NCBI GenBank assembly: GCA_965277695.1
Contig: CBDIDQ010000017.1
Span: 1 to 64,000 of the forward strand
Source of the DNA: JABSOG01 sp965277695
GTDB taxonomy: Bacteria; Pseudomonadota; Gammaproteobacteria; Enterobacterales; Alteromonadaceae
Direction: 5' to 3'
DNA: 64,000 bases
The position numbers were made by a program, and so were the translations under genes. Positions 32,731-42,000 of this stretch are shown one piece after another. Under the pieces are notes generated by a model, which did not search any database, was not told the origin of the DNA, and saw only the letters and a list, made by a program, of their open reading frames with translations. Numbering within the stretch: the stretch's first letter is position 1; every line of letters begins with the position of its first letter.

Positions 32731-35700
32731 TCAGGCAACTAAGGCCGATGAACTGGCCGAACCATTGCTTTTACTGGGCTGTAGGCTAGTTTCATCAGGC
32801 CGACTTGGGGCCGACACTGCACCGACTTGGGGCCGACTTGACCCCGACTTCTCATTATTTATCCCCGACTTCTTTGTGTCGTAACCGTCTTTTGTAATGA
32901 ATTGGTCTACATCAATCAGGCCCATCATAAAGCGTTCAGCCGATTCACCTTGATATTGCAGCTCATAAACGAGGGTCGAACCTCGGCCACCCTTATGCAC
33001 CAGCAGGTATTCCATATCCTCCAGTCGATTAAGGTGGACCTTCAATTGTGTGTTACCCCACTGGGTGGCTTCTCGTACTTCACGGCGGCTAAAGCGGAAG
33101 TCTGCCTGCTTCATTTTCTGGGCTTTGCAGGCGTCACTAACCAGCTGACGAATCTGATCGAGTAGCTTACGAGTTTGTGGTGGCAACTCATCTAACGTCC
33201 GGCCCAGGACTTCATGGATCAGCCGATTAGCGTGTCTGATGTCATCGAGCGTCACCTCGATATAGTGAACTACCGACCCATTATCACTGAGCGTTTTCAT
33301 CTTACGTTGGTACTGATGTAAGAACGCAATACTGTCGATCAGGTTGAGGTATTTCTCATGGTCACGCCGGGTCCGGGTTTGGTTGTCCAGGAACCCTAAT
33401 TGCTCGGCGTAAGGATTCACCACAGCCAATGGTTTCAGCAACCTCTGTGCATTTTGATGCAGATGCACCAGCTGGTTCTTTTTGACTTTACCAGACAGTC
33501 CGGCTAGTGTTCGGCGCTGACGCTGTTGCCGGTGGATCGCCTGTGTCTGTTCTCGGCTTTCATTCACGGTTAACACTAGGCATCGGTTCATCAGCTCTTC
33601 ATCGATATCAATGGCCGTGGTGGTTAAGAACAACATCACTGGCCCTTCGACTCTGTATTCCCGGGTGATCATTTGGCCAGTACTTTCATCTTTACCTGTA
33701 CTGGCAATGCTGATCACCCCTTCTGATTGCAACAACTTCAAGGCATAACTGGCTTGATTTGCGCCTTCTTCTTCGGCGATGGCCAGCACCTTGTGTTTCA
33801 AGTTGGTTTCCCCCATGTAAAACAGACTCTGGCCCGTCATCGCCGAGTACTGGATTTTCTCTTCGTCGGGGATCAGGTTCAATATCGCATCCATTAACGA
33901 GCTTTTGCCAGCAGCGCTGGAGCTTTGAATGATGATGGCCAGCGGCCTGTCCAGTTTACGCGAGACACAGGCCAGGTACCCAACCAGTTTATTGGTCTCT
34001 TCACCGATCACCCCGCAAGCGTCGAAGTCAGCCAGAATGCGGCTAAGCAAGGTTGGATCCTTCAACAGTTCCAACGCTTCTGCCGTCTCGGTTTCAGTCA
34101 GATTAACAACCTGTTCTTTGGGTTCTAGGCAGTCGGTGATCTGTTTCTCCTGCAACTCTTCGAGTTTCATCAACACTTTGCCTAAGTCATGTTTGATCAC
34201 ATCCTCGGCTACGCCAAGCTCGATACCCGCTTGCTTGATGAAACCATAACGGGCCTTGTTGCTGTACAGGTCCAGCGTATCCACATGGTAAGGCTGATCG
34301 GCTTCGGCTGTGACCGTTTGGCCAGTGGTTCTGACCAGTAAATTGATTTTAAGCTGGGCATAACTGAGATTTTTGGCCAAGCCACGAATCCGGTAAATTC
34401 GGTTAGCCAGGGCGATAGTCACTTCATGATCATTAACGTCAGCGTCGATGGTTATTGCTGGTGCCGGTTCTGCTCGGGCGGCTGGTTCTGCTGGCTGAAT
34501 TTCAATGCTGGCCACATCAACTTGAACGGGTTTTACTGGTGCCGGTTCTACTCGTGCGGCTGGTTTGGTTGGCTGAATCTCAACGCTGGGTACTTCAACT
34601 TGGACGGGTTTTGCTGGTGTCGGTTCTGCTCGGGCGGCTGGTTTTGCTGGCTGGTTTTCCACGCTGGTCACATCAAGGATTTCCCCGGTTTCAGTGTCAA
34701 CGATATGTCCGCCCTGAACCTCAACTGGCTGGTTTTCTTCGACTGCTTGAACCTCAACTGGCAGCGCATCACCTAACTTACTGGCTTTACGAATTAACGC
34801 GCCCAAGCTCTTGCCCGGCGTCTTCACTGACAAGGCATATTCATTGATGTCCATATCCTTGGGCACTTCAATCCGATACACCGCCATCCCTTGTTCTGTC
34901 AGGGGTTCAACCAATTTTTCAGCAGCGGTATTACCGGCTTCATCCCGGTCATAAGCGATCAACACCCGCTTAATCCCACGCTGCTTAAAGGCGGCTAAGT
35001 GATAATCCGTAAACCCGCCCGTACCATAACTGGCCGTCACGTTTCTGAATCCATAAACCCAGAAGGTCATCGCGTCGATAATCGCCTCACAGAGGATCAC
35101 TTCATCACTTTCCGCTAAGCCAGTTTCATTCCAAATCCCTTCATGTGGCCCCGGTAAATACAGATGTTTGGCGGTGCCTTTACGCAGATTCTGCACGATT
35201 TTTCGGCCATAGACTTCAGTGATTTGGCCTTTGCTGTTAATCACCGGCACCACGAGTGAACCGTTAAAGTGTTCGTGCCCGGTTTTACGCAGGATACCGA
35301 TTTCTTGCAGCTGACCCCGCAACTTAGCACCCGCCTGACGGTTTTTATCGGGCAGCTGATAGGCCAGCGTTCGATTGGCGAAGCCTAACCTAAATTGTCT
35401 AATCAACACCGGATGTGTCAGGCCCCGTTGGGCCAAATACGCCATCGCTTCTTGGCTCTCTCCAAGGGTCTGTTCGTAAAACGTGATCACCTGATCCAGT
35501 GCGGTCTGGTTGTCGCTATTAGCGGCTAAGGAAGACGGTATTTTCTTGGTCGACGAGTTTTTGACTGATTTTACTTCACTGATTATTCCCAAGTCATTTT
35601 GCAGCAACTCGCAGGCATGACGGAACGAAACGCCCTGAGTTCTCATCGTCCAATCAATCACGGTGCCGGCTGCACCACAGCCGAAGCAGTTGAACAGGTT

Positions 35701-35868
35701 TTTGGATGGGGTGATCACACAGCTGGCAGTTTCATCCTGATGGAATGGACAGGGGATCACCTTGTCCTTGCCGTGGGATTTTGGTTTAAAGCCCTGACTG
35801 GCGACTAAGGCCAGTAGGTCAATTTCATTTTTGATACGGTCGATAATTTCATCGGATAAACGGGCCAT
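32731..35868 (-). CDS. CHC2/Toprim primase fused to a P-loop helicase-like domain
   Basis: The 1045-residue protein starts with a CHC2 zinc finger (C40-P-F-H43 ... C61-F-G-C64) for primase template binding. A Toprim domain follows (~255-335), with E in VILCEAIIDAM and YDRDEAG as the DxD metal site. Residues ~380-490 form a linker of three Pro/Ala/Val repeats (PAKPAARAEPTPAKPVQVEV). A P-loop domain begins ~650 (QSSSAAGKSSLMDA) with LAIAEEEGA as Walker B. A winged-helix C-terminus ends in KGGRGSTLVYEL. This is a self-contained replication initiator type used by mobile elements. Its start (35868) has AAGGAGAT upstream and faces the XRE gene. Confidence 0.9.
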   Translation of the reverse strand: MARLSDEIIDRIKNEIDLLALVASQGFKPKSHGKDKVIPCPFHQDETASCVITPSKNLFNCFGCGAAGTVIDWTMRTQGVSFRHACELLQNDLGIISEVKSVKNSSTKKIPSSLAANSDNQTALDQVITFYEQTLGESQEAMAYLAQRGLTHPVLIRQFRLGFANRTLAYQLPDKNRQAGAKLRGQLQEIGILRKTGHEHFNGSLVVPVINSKGQITEVYGRKIVQNLRKGTAKHLYLPGPHEGIWNETGLAESDEVILCEAIIDAMTFWVYGFRNVTASYGTGGFTDYHLAAFKQRGIKRVLIAYDRDEAGNTAAEKLVEPLTEQGMAVYRIEVPKDMDINEYALSVKTPGKSLGALIRKASKLGDALPVEVQAVEENQPVEVQGGHIVDTETGEILDVTSVENQPAKPAARAEPTPAKPVQVEVPSVEIQPTKPAARVEPAPVKPVQVDVASIEIQPAEPAARAEPAPAITIDADVNDHEVTIALANRIYRIRGLAKNLSYAQLKINLLVRTTGQTVTAEADQPYHVDTLDLYSNKARYGFIKQAGIELGVAEDVIKHDLGKVLMKLEELQEKQITDCLEPKEQVVNLTETETAEALELLKDPTLLSRILADFDACGVIGEETNKLVGYLACVSRKLDRPLAIIIQSSSAAGKSSLMDAILNLIPDEEKIQYSAMTGQSLFYMGETNLKHKVLAIAEEEGANQASYALKLLQSEGVISIASTGKDESTGQMITREYRVEGPVMLFLTTTAIDIDEELMNRCLVLTVNESREQTQAIHRQQRQRRTLAGLSGKVKKNQLVHLHQNAQRLLKPLAVVNPYAEQLGFLDNQTRTRRDHEKYLNLIDSIAFLHQYQRKMKTLSDNGSVVHYIEVTLDDIRHANRLIHEVLGRTLDELPPQTRKLLDQIRQLVSDACKAQKMKQADFRFSRREVREATQWGNTQLKVHLNRLEDMEYLLVHKGGRGSTLVYELQYQGESAERFMMGLIDVDQFITKDGYDTKKSGINNEKSGSSRPQVGAVSAPSRPDETSLQPSKSNGSASSSALVA

Positions 35869-35894
35869 TTCATTATCTCCTTAAAAATACGTCA

Positions 35895-35932
35895 AGGTCT
35901 ATATTGACCTATTGTAAACAGGTCTTTATAAT
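35895..35932 (+). promoter_or_regulatory. XRE promoter with three AGGTC half-sites
   Basis: TTGACC (35904-35909) and TATAAT (35927-35932), spaced 17, form a near-consensus promoter for the XRE gene. Half-sites AGGTC at 35895, GACCT at 35906 and AGGTC at 35920 flank and overlap it. This is the expected layout for autorepression by the XRE protein and possibly repression of the divergent primase operon. Confidence 0.7.
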
Positions 35933-35966
35933 GATATCAAGTTGTTTTTTTTAAAGAGGGGTTACC

Positions 35967-36359
35967 ATGCAAGATATTCATTCCTATCCAGAACTTTTAT
36001 CTATGACTGATTTTGGTAAAAACCTCGCGACATTGCGTAAATCAAGGCAACTGACACAAATAGAACTCGCTAACCTGATGGATATTCAACCGCGTATGGT
36101 TGGACGCTGGGAGCAAGGAATTGCTAAGCCTCAGTTTGATTACATTATTGGACTTTCTAAAATACTTGAGGTCAGTATCGACCAGTTACTGTTGGGTAAA
36201 AGCAGCACTGACACCGACGCTTTTGAAATTAAAAATAAAAAGTTGAAGGAATTATGTAAGAAGGTAGATCAGCTGAATCATGACGATCAGGACTTGGTTT
36301 GCCATTTTCTAAACATGGCGATCACTCAAGACCAGTTAAAGCAGATGATAGGAAGCTAA
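35967..36359 (+). CDS. XRE-family HTH transcriptional regulator
   Basis: The 130-residue protein has an N-terminal helix-turn-helix (~14-70): FGKNLATLRKSRQLTQIELANLMDIQPRMVGRWEQG, where the LTQIELANLMDIQPRMVGRWE span carries the HTH_3 pattern, followed by KPQFDYIIGLSKILEVSIDQLLLG. A C-terminal helical part (~80-130) probably dimerises. GAGGGG lies before ATG 35967. It diverges from the primase gene and has its own promoter and half-sites. It likely keeps the module silent, like a phage repressor. Confidence 0.9.
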   Translation: MQDIHSYPELLSMTDFGKNLATLRKSRQLTQIELANLMDIQPRMVGRWEQGIAKPQFDYIIGLSKILEVSIDQLLLGKSSTDTDAFEIKNKKLKELCKKVDQLNHDDQDLVCHFLNMAITQDQLKQMIGS

Positions 36360-36385
36360 CTTAACGAGCCACTAAATTTAAAACA

Positions 36386-36417
36386 CTGCTTGATAATGCG
36401 ACAACACTATCAAGCAG
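36386..36417. promoter_or_regulatory. Perfect inverted repeat between XRE and the small-gene pair
   Basis: Arms CTGCTTGATA (36386-36395) and TATCAAGCAG (36408-36417) surround a 12-base loop. There is no T-run. It may be an attenuator, an operator or a recombination site. No second copy was noticed. Confidence 0.55.
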
Positions 36418-36451
36418 CTAACCACAACCATACTTACAAAGGAGTATGACC

Positions 36452-36754
36452 ATGACTAACGACGATCTTACACGATCTTTGATCTATTTGGATAGCTTTG
36501 ATATGGACGGGTTGATCGATATTGCCCGCTATGGGGTTGATCCAACCATCACCAGTGAAGTCACTCAGCAACTCATGCAACGGCTGGCCACCGCCATTGT
36601 TGATATGGTTGCTCCCAACAATGAAGCGGTTATCCGAGCGGATCACCACACTCAAACAGCCACTAATATAGAGAATGATGAGTCAATGCCACTGCTGTTC
36701 AGTCCCGGCGCTGCACTGGTTGTATTGCCCTTTCAGGCGGGAGGTACCGCATGA
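36452..36754 (+). CDS. First small gene of the mobile module (copy B, intact)
   Basis: ATG 36452 sits 8 bases after AAAGGAG; ATG 36446 is too close. The 100-residue protein is MTNDDLTRSLIYLDSFDMDG..., with DIARYGVDPTITSEVTQQLM, then an acidic ENDESMPLLFSPGAALVVLP tail. It ends in ATGA overlap with the next gene. The truncated copy A at 26862 shows that the family is conserved in the element. No named family is recognised. Confidence 0.7.
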   Translation: MTNDDLTRSLIYLDSFDMDGLIDIARYGVDPTITSEVTQQLMQRLATAIVDMVAPNNEAVIRADHHTQTATNIENDESMPLLFSPGAALVVLPFQAGGTA

Positions 36755-37328
36755 GAAGGCTTATCTCTCAGAGCTGTTTGTATCAGCTTACGGACTATGA
36801 GCCGTGTCATCACCCCGTTCATCAAGAGGAGTTTGTCGATGATTTTCCAATCAATCCCAGACTCCGATCTGATTTTGACCGGACACCCCATCATCTGCGC
36901 GAGGAACTGGAGATCACCGACTGGTGGGGTAAAAGCCGCCCGGAAAAAGCGAGTGCCCGCAGCATTTTCAGGCTTTTACGCGAGACAAGGATGTCGAGCC
37001 GGACTAACCCTTCAAGGATGAAAACGTCTCCAAGCCCTGGCTATTATTTTTTGCCAGTCGGCCTATCTGGGCGGAACATCTCGCCCGGATGGCGAGAGCG
37101 GGATTTAGTGTTAGGCGCAGCAAGGATGAATTCGACAGAGACCGGGCGAATGAGAAGACCCAGTTTATGAAGGATTTTCCGGACGGTCTGCAATTCACCG
37201 TCCGATGCTTAGACGGTGGCGCTCAAGATCGTTCCAGCTGGATTGGCCAGTTCAGCACACTCAAAGCCGCTATCAAGGCAGCTAAGGACAGAATCAGAAA
37301 ACTGCCCATTATGGACAGACCAGCCTAA
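36751..37328 (+). pseudogene. Second small gene of the mobile module (copy B), broken by a mini-insertion
   Basis: The 5' part (36751-36924) matches copy A up to ITDWW. Then 36925-37048 (starting GGTAAAAGCC and ending near GGCTTTTACGCG, GTCTCCAAGCCC) replaces 39 bp of the gene. The 3' part from 37049 matches copy A again (TTTGCCAGTCGGCC to the stop at 37328) but is out of frame with the 5' part. The insertion belongs to the mini-insertion family. Confidence 0.85.
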
Positions 37329-37339
37329 CCCACCACCAA

Positions 37340-37368
37340 GGGAGCAAGTTAATTGCTCCCTATTTTCT
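37340..37368 (+). terminator. Terminator after small-gene pair, copy B
   Basis: Stem GGGAGCAA (37340-37347) / TTGCTCCC (37353-37360) with loop GTTAA is followed by TATTTTCT. It duplicates the one at 27591. Confidence 0.8.
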
Positions 37369-37404
37369 GATCAACTATTCTGATTGACCACTTACCCCAA
37401 CTAT

Positions 37405-38640
37405 TGTTAACCGAAGACGGTTGACTGTGTTTGTCTGGCCGCAGGTCAGACAAACTCAGGCGACTGTCCTTTCCCCCTTGGGGGATAAAAGGGGGGCGAA
37501 GGGAGAACGGAAAGCGAGGGCTCGCAGCTTTCAGTTCCCCTGAGGTGGAGGCATGGATGCCGACAGGATTCACCCTCAGGGATGAGTGACAACGTTAAAC
37601 TTGAACGAAAGCAGTAAGCGCAGCGCCAACGTGGGCGGGAATAGATGGCGAAGTATGAGCCATTGGCGCTAGCCACCTCTGCGATAGCAGCTAAAAAGCG
37701 GAGCCTTATAGCCACAGCGTGGCGTTGTCAGGGTGGAGTTGAGCGAAGCGATAACGGGGGTGGGATTCGATGGCGAAGACTGAGCCAATGGCGGTAGCCA
37801 CTCCTGCGATAGCAGTTAAAAAGCGGAGCCTTATAGCCACAGCGTGGCGTTGTAGGGTGGAGTTGAGCGAAGCGATAACGGGGGTGGGATTCGATGGCGA
37901 AGACTGAGCCAATGGCGATAGCCACATCTGCGATAGCAGCTAAAAAGCGGAGCCTTATAGCCACGAAGTGGCGTTGTGGGTGGAGTTGAGCAGAGCTATA
38001 ACGAGGGTGGGAATAGATGACGAAGACTGAGCCAATGGCGATAGCCACCTGCGATAGCAGCTAAAAAGCGGTAGCCTTCACTGTCAGGGTGGAGTTGGAG
38101 GAAGCGTAGCGCCAACGTGGGTGGGAATAGATAAAAGGCGAAGTATGAGCCGCAAGCGATAGCATGTCAGCGACTTTGGAGCAAATCACACCCAAGCAGG
38201 GTCGGGGAAGGAAGTAGGTAAAGAGTTTGCGCCTGCGCAACCAAATCGCGTAGCCAGGGATGGCGGAGCCAAGTGGCCAATTTAACATAAAGTCATTTTA
38301 TAGGGCACAGCGAACTTTGGCCGTGCGGAGCGCGAAGCCACAGCCTATAAAATACATTATGTTCCTTTGGCCACGCCATCCCCCTCCGGGGGATTATAGG
38401 GGGAAGCATTAGCTGGGTTGCTGGGCTTGACGAGCTGGCCAAGGCTTGCTTGCCCTGCATTAAACGTGACTCGCGGCATGGATGCCGGCACGTTTAATGC
38501 CGGGCAATCTGCAAGACGCAGGACAGATCGGCGAGACCAGCGGCCCTGCATCGCTTTTGATCTTGCTCTTGGCCAAATCTGCCAACTCGCCGGATCCATT
38601 GTCCTGTCTGATGTCTCTGGTTTTCCCTGAACAGTCCAGC
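37405..38640. repeat. Post-immunity repeat block, copy X2 (long form)
   Basis: It extends from just after the lipoprotein immunity stop (38640) to the GTTAACCGAAGAC end at about 37405. It contains the same modules as X1: GGATCCATTGTCCTGTCTGA (~38590), GCTGGGTTGCTGGGCTTGAC (~38412), a long hairpin (38273-38374), four ~121-125-bp units starting at 37680, 37805, 37929 and 38050, and a mini-insertion (37490-37590). No gene was supported here. Confidence 0.9.
38273..38374. repeat. ~100-nt imperfect hairpin inside X2
   Basis: GTGGCCAATTTAACATAAAG (from 38273) pairs with a right arm ending in TTTGGCCAC (38374). Differences from the copy at 29790 (CATTTTATAGGG/CCTATAAAATA against AATTCTATAGGG/CCTATAGAATA) occur on both arms, so pairing is preserved. 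Confidence 0.82.
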
Positions 38641-38643
38641 GTC

Positions 38644-39099
38644 CTATAAAGTTGTTTCAGTTAAACCTTTACTCTGAAACTCGCAATCGACATCTGGAAA
38701 AACATTAAAATCACCTGTAAATTGAGATCCGAACCCATCAATTAATGAATCAAGTATAACCTTCGAATCCTCGACTCCTATTGATGAGTACACAGATATC
38801 CTAACGCAATTCTTTTGTAATATATTTCCGATCACAATAAAAGAATTATCCGATCCCCTATTAAAACTCAGTTGAAATTGGCCAGATTTTGCAAAATGTT
38901 TAGTATTGCCATAATTCAATTTATCAGTGAACCCGTTTTTCAAAGCAAAGACTTCAACTACTTGTTTAATTTGGACAGCATCCTTTACTTGTACTCCCAC
39001 ATAGTTTTGTGGTGTTAAAACGGTTTCACTACAACCCGCAGCAAACAGCATAAAAACAAATACAATCCACACATATTTAAAATTGGTTCTTCTAATCAT
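38644..39099 (-). CDS. Lipoprotein immunity protein of the full-length RHS tip
   Basis: Its ATG overlaps the RHS stop (ATGA at 39096-39099). After a basic start (MIRRTNFK) come a hydrophobic segment and the lipobox LFAAGC-S, so the mature protein is a lipoprotein with Cys as first residue. The +2 Ser suggests outer-membrane sorting. The mature part is ~125 residues, strand-rich, with three further Cys. An immunity protein in the envelope implies that the toxin tip acts in the periplasm or on the envelope. The family is not recognised; the immunity role is inferred from the overlap. Confidence 0.78.
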   Translation of the reverse strand: MIRRTNFKYVWIVFVFMLFAAGCSETVLTPQNYVGVQVKDAVQIKQVVEVFALKNGFTDKLNYGNTKHFAKSGQFQLSFNRGSDNSFIVIGNILQKNCVRISVYSSIGVEDSKVILDSLIDGFGSQFTGDFNVFPDVDCEFQSKGLTETTL

Positions 39100-42000
39100 A
39101 GTTTTGGTCCCCTCAAAAGCCTTTCTCTATGCTCTTGTTTTAATAATTGTTGCCCGCGTTCGCTTTGTGATAGCACGTCAATTCTTATATTACGGTCTTG
39201 CGTCCTAAAACCAGGAAATGCTAATATATAATTTGCAGCCCAAGAAGCTCGGTCTGGTAAGTATTTCCAATTAGTTCTATTGACTCCCTCTCCAAATGTC
39301 CGAATAGAAATAATCCCATTAGTTTGAACGACTGATCGAATAACATAACCATCAAAAAATATATGATCTTCACCTGTTAGGTTGACTACCCTTTTATTAA
39401 TTTTATCAACTAGGTGTCCTACATGGCCTCCCGAAAAAGGCCCCATTTCTATATGGGAAATTCTATCAGATGAAACAGGAGTTACGCCGTCAGCCCCAGG
39501 AGCTGCGTTTTTAGTTAGGGATTCAAAGACATTTTTAGCAGTGCAACTTGATATATCTGTCGAACATATTGCATGTGTCATTTCATATTCATGAAAGTAC
39601 TCATCTTCTTTATCGTAACCACCGGTACCCCGACAATCAATAGATGTCTGACAAGCAGAGTTATCCCCACTCCCTCCACTGTTTAGTGCTTCCTTCTTTG
39701 CTGCTTCTGCCAGCTCTTCTTGTGCGTTAATTTCTGTTGTTTTAGATTGCCGACCTCGCTTAACTCTGGCCCCATTATCAAATTTATTGAGTCCCTTGCT
39801 TAAATCCCGATCCGCAGCGCTATTGCCGCCCAAACTGCTACCCAGATCATCACACACATCTTTTAAACGCGACGCTGCACACCCCATATATCCTGTTGGA
39901 TCAGTCCCCGCCAGCGGATTATTCATAATATACGAATAAGGGTTGAGCGACTGTGAGTTGGCCGGCGATTGGATCATCGGATCGACACTCATAAACCGCC
40001 CGACATTATAATCATAAACCCGGCCATTCATGTGAATTAATTCCACGTCATCTAAATGTTCGTGATCGGTGAAACCTCGTCGCGTCGGCATTTCTAAATC
40101 CCATGGGTTATTGGTCAGTGTCGCCGGATTGAGTTCGCGCCAATCGCCGCTCATGGATTTGCCGAATGGGTCAAAATGACGATAGCCCGTGGCATTGCCG
40201 AGTTCATCGGTGAAGGTGGTGGCACTGCCTAAACGGTCGCGCAGGGTGAAACGAATGTTGTTGTCACTGACGATGGCAATGTCGCTGATATAGGCTTTGG
40301 TTGTGGTGGTGCTCGCTTGCTTTTCAACCTCGTACAATTTGCCGATGTAATGGGTGGTGATGGTTTCGCCATTGACCACTCTCACTTGTTTGTAACGGGC
40401 TAAGTCAGCGCCGTAGGTGAAGTCGAGATTAGCGCCTAAACGTTTGATATTGAGTGGTTTATTGAAGGTGTTGTACGTGGTTTCTAGGGTGTTGTTACGA
40501 TGGGTTAAATTGCCCTTTTTATCGTAGGTGAAACTGGTGGTGCCACCTGCTTTGAGGTTAATTTCACTGATTTTATTGCTGTTGGCGAGGTAACGATACG
40601 CGTCGACGGTGTTGGTTGAATAGTCTGTCTTTTTCAGCAAATTACCGACACTATCATAGCCATAATTGATGGTGCTTTGTGTGCCTGCGGCATTGAGAGT
40701 GGAGCTGGTTAGGCGGTGGAGTCCGTCATAGGTAAAGGTGTCGGTGGCAGTAAGTCCGCTGACCAAATTACTTTGGGTCAGCAGATTGCTGTAGCTGTCA
40801 TAACTGCTGTAACTGAGGTGATGGATTATTGCGGTTGCGCCATTGCGGTGACCGGTGGCTTGGCTGGATAACATTTGCCCGGCTTTAAGGTCGTATTCGT
40901 TATCGACGGTGAGATTGAAGCCTCCGTTGCTATTGCATTGGGCGGTGCTGCTGCCCGCGAGACAGGCGTGGGTGATGTTGCCGAGCGCATCTTGGGCGGT
41001 GGTTTCGCGGTAAATGTAGTTTGACGCGGCGTTGTATTCTTTTTGCAAATAGCCCTGTACGTTGTAAGTCAGGCCCACGGTGAGATTGTTAGGGTATTTT
41101 AAGGATTTGAGTCGGCCATAATTGGCGTCGTAGGCTTGGCTGACGGTGTAGCTGTCAGTATCAATTTTGGTGGTGGTGGCGGTGACGCGGGCGGCGCTGT
41201 CGTATTGGAAGGTTTTGGTAATGTCGTTTTCAGTGTGTGAAGTTAGCAAGCCATTTTTCAGGGTATCCCAAGTGAATGTGGCGATGCTGCCGTTGGCATT
41301 ACGTTGGCTGACGCGACCGAGGTCATCCATGGTATAGGTGATAGTGGCGCTATTGGCATCGGTTTCGGTGTTGAGTTCACCGAAAGCGTTGTAGGTGAAG
41401 GTGGTTTTGCCTTGGTTGGGGTCGTCGACCGAGGTTTTACGACCCAATTTATCGTAATGGGCGCTGATAATGTTGCCTGCGGCGTCTTCAATTTTGATGG
41501 GATTACCGCCGCCGTCGTAGCTATATTGGGTGATGCCGCCGAGGGCATCGGTGGTTTGCACCAGCTGTTTCAGGCCGTTATAAGTGCGGCTCATGGATAG
41601 GTTGCCAGCGTCGATGTCGGTTTTGAAGCCGTCGTAGGTGTAGGTTACGGTTAAATTGCCGTTGGTTTGCGGCGTGACTTTTTTGCCCGCTCTGCCGAGC
41701 ACATCGTAGTGTTTGTACGTGGTGTTGTGAATGGTGGTGTTTGCGGCATAAGGCGCTGATTCGGTGGCGGTGAGGCCACGGGCGTTGTAGCTGATGTCTT
41801 GATAAATCAAGTCGCCGTTAAAGCCGGTGGTTTCGCTGCGCACTGGTCGGCCTAATATATCGGTGCGATTGACTTGCTTCGGGGTACCTGCTTGATAGCT
41901 GGCGACCGCTAACGAATGGTAGCGTAAATGGCGGTCGGGCTGACCGGTTTGGCTGATTTTGGTTGGTCGGGCTAAGGTATCGTAGCTTGTGGTGGTGACA

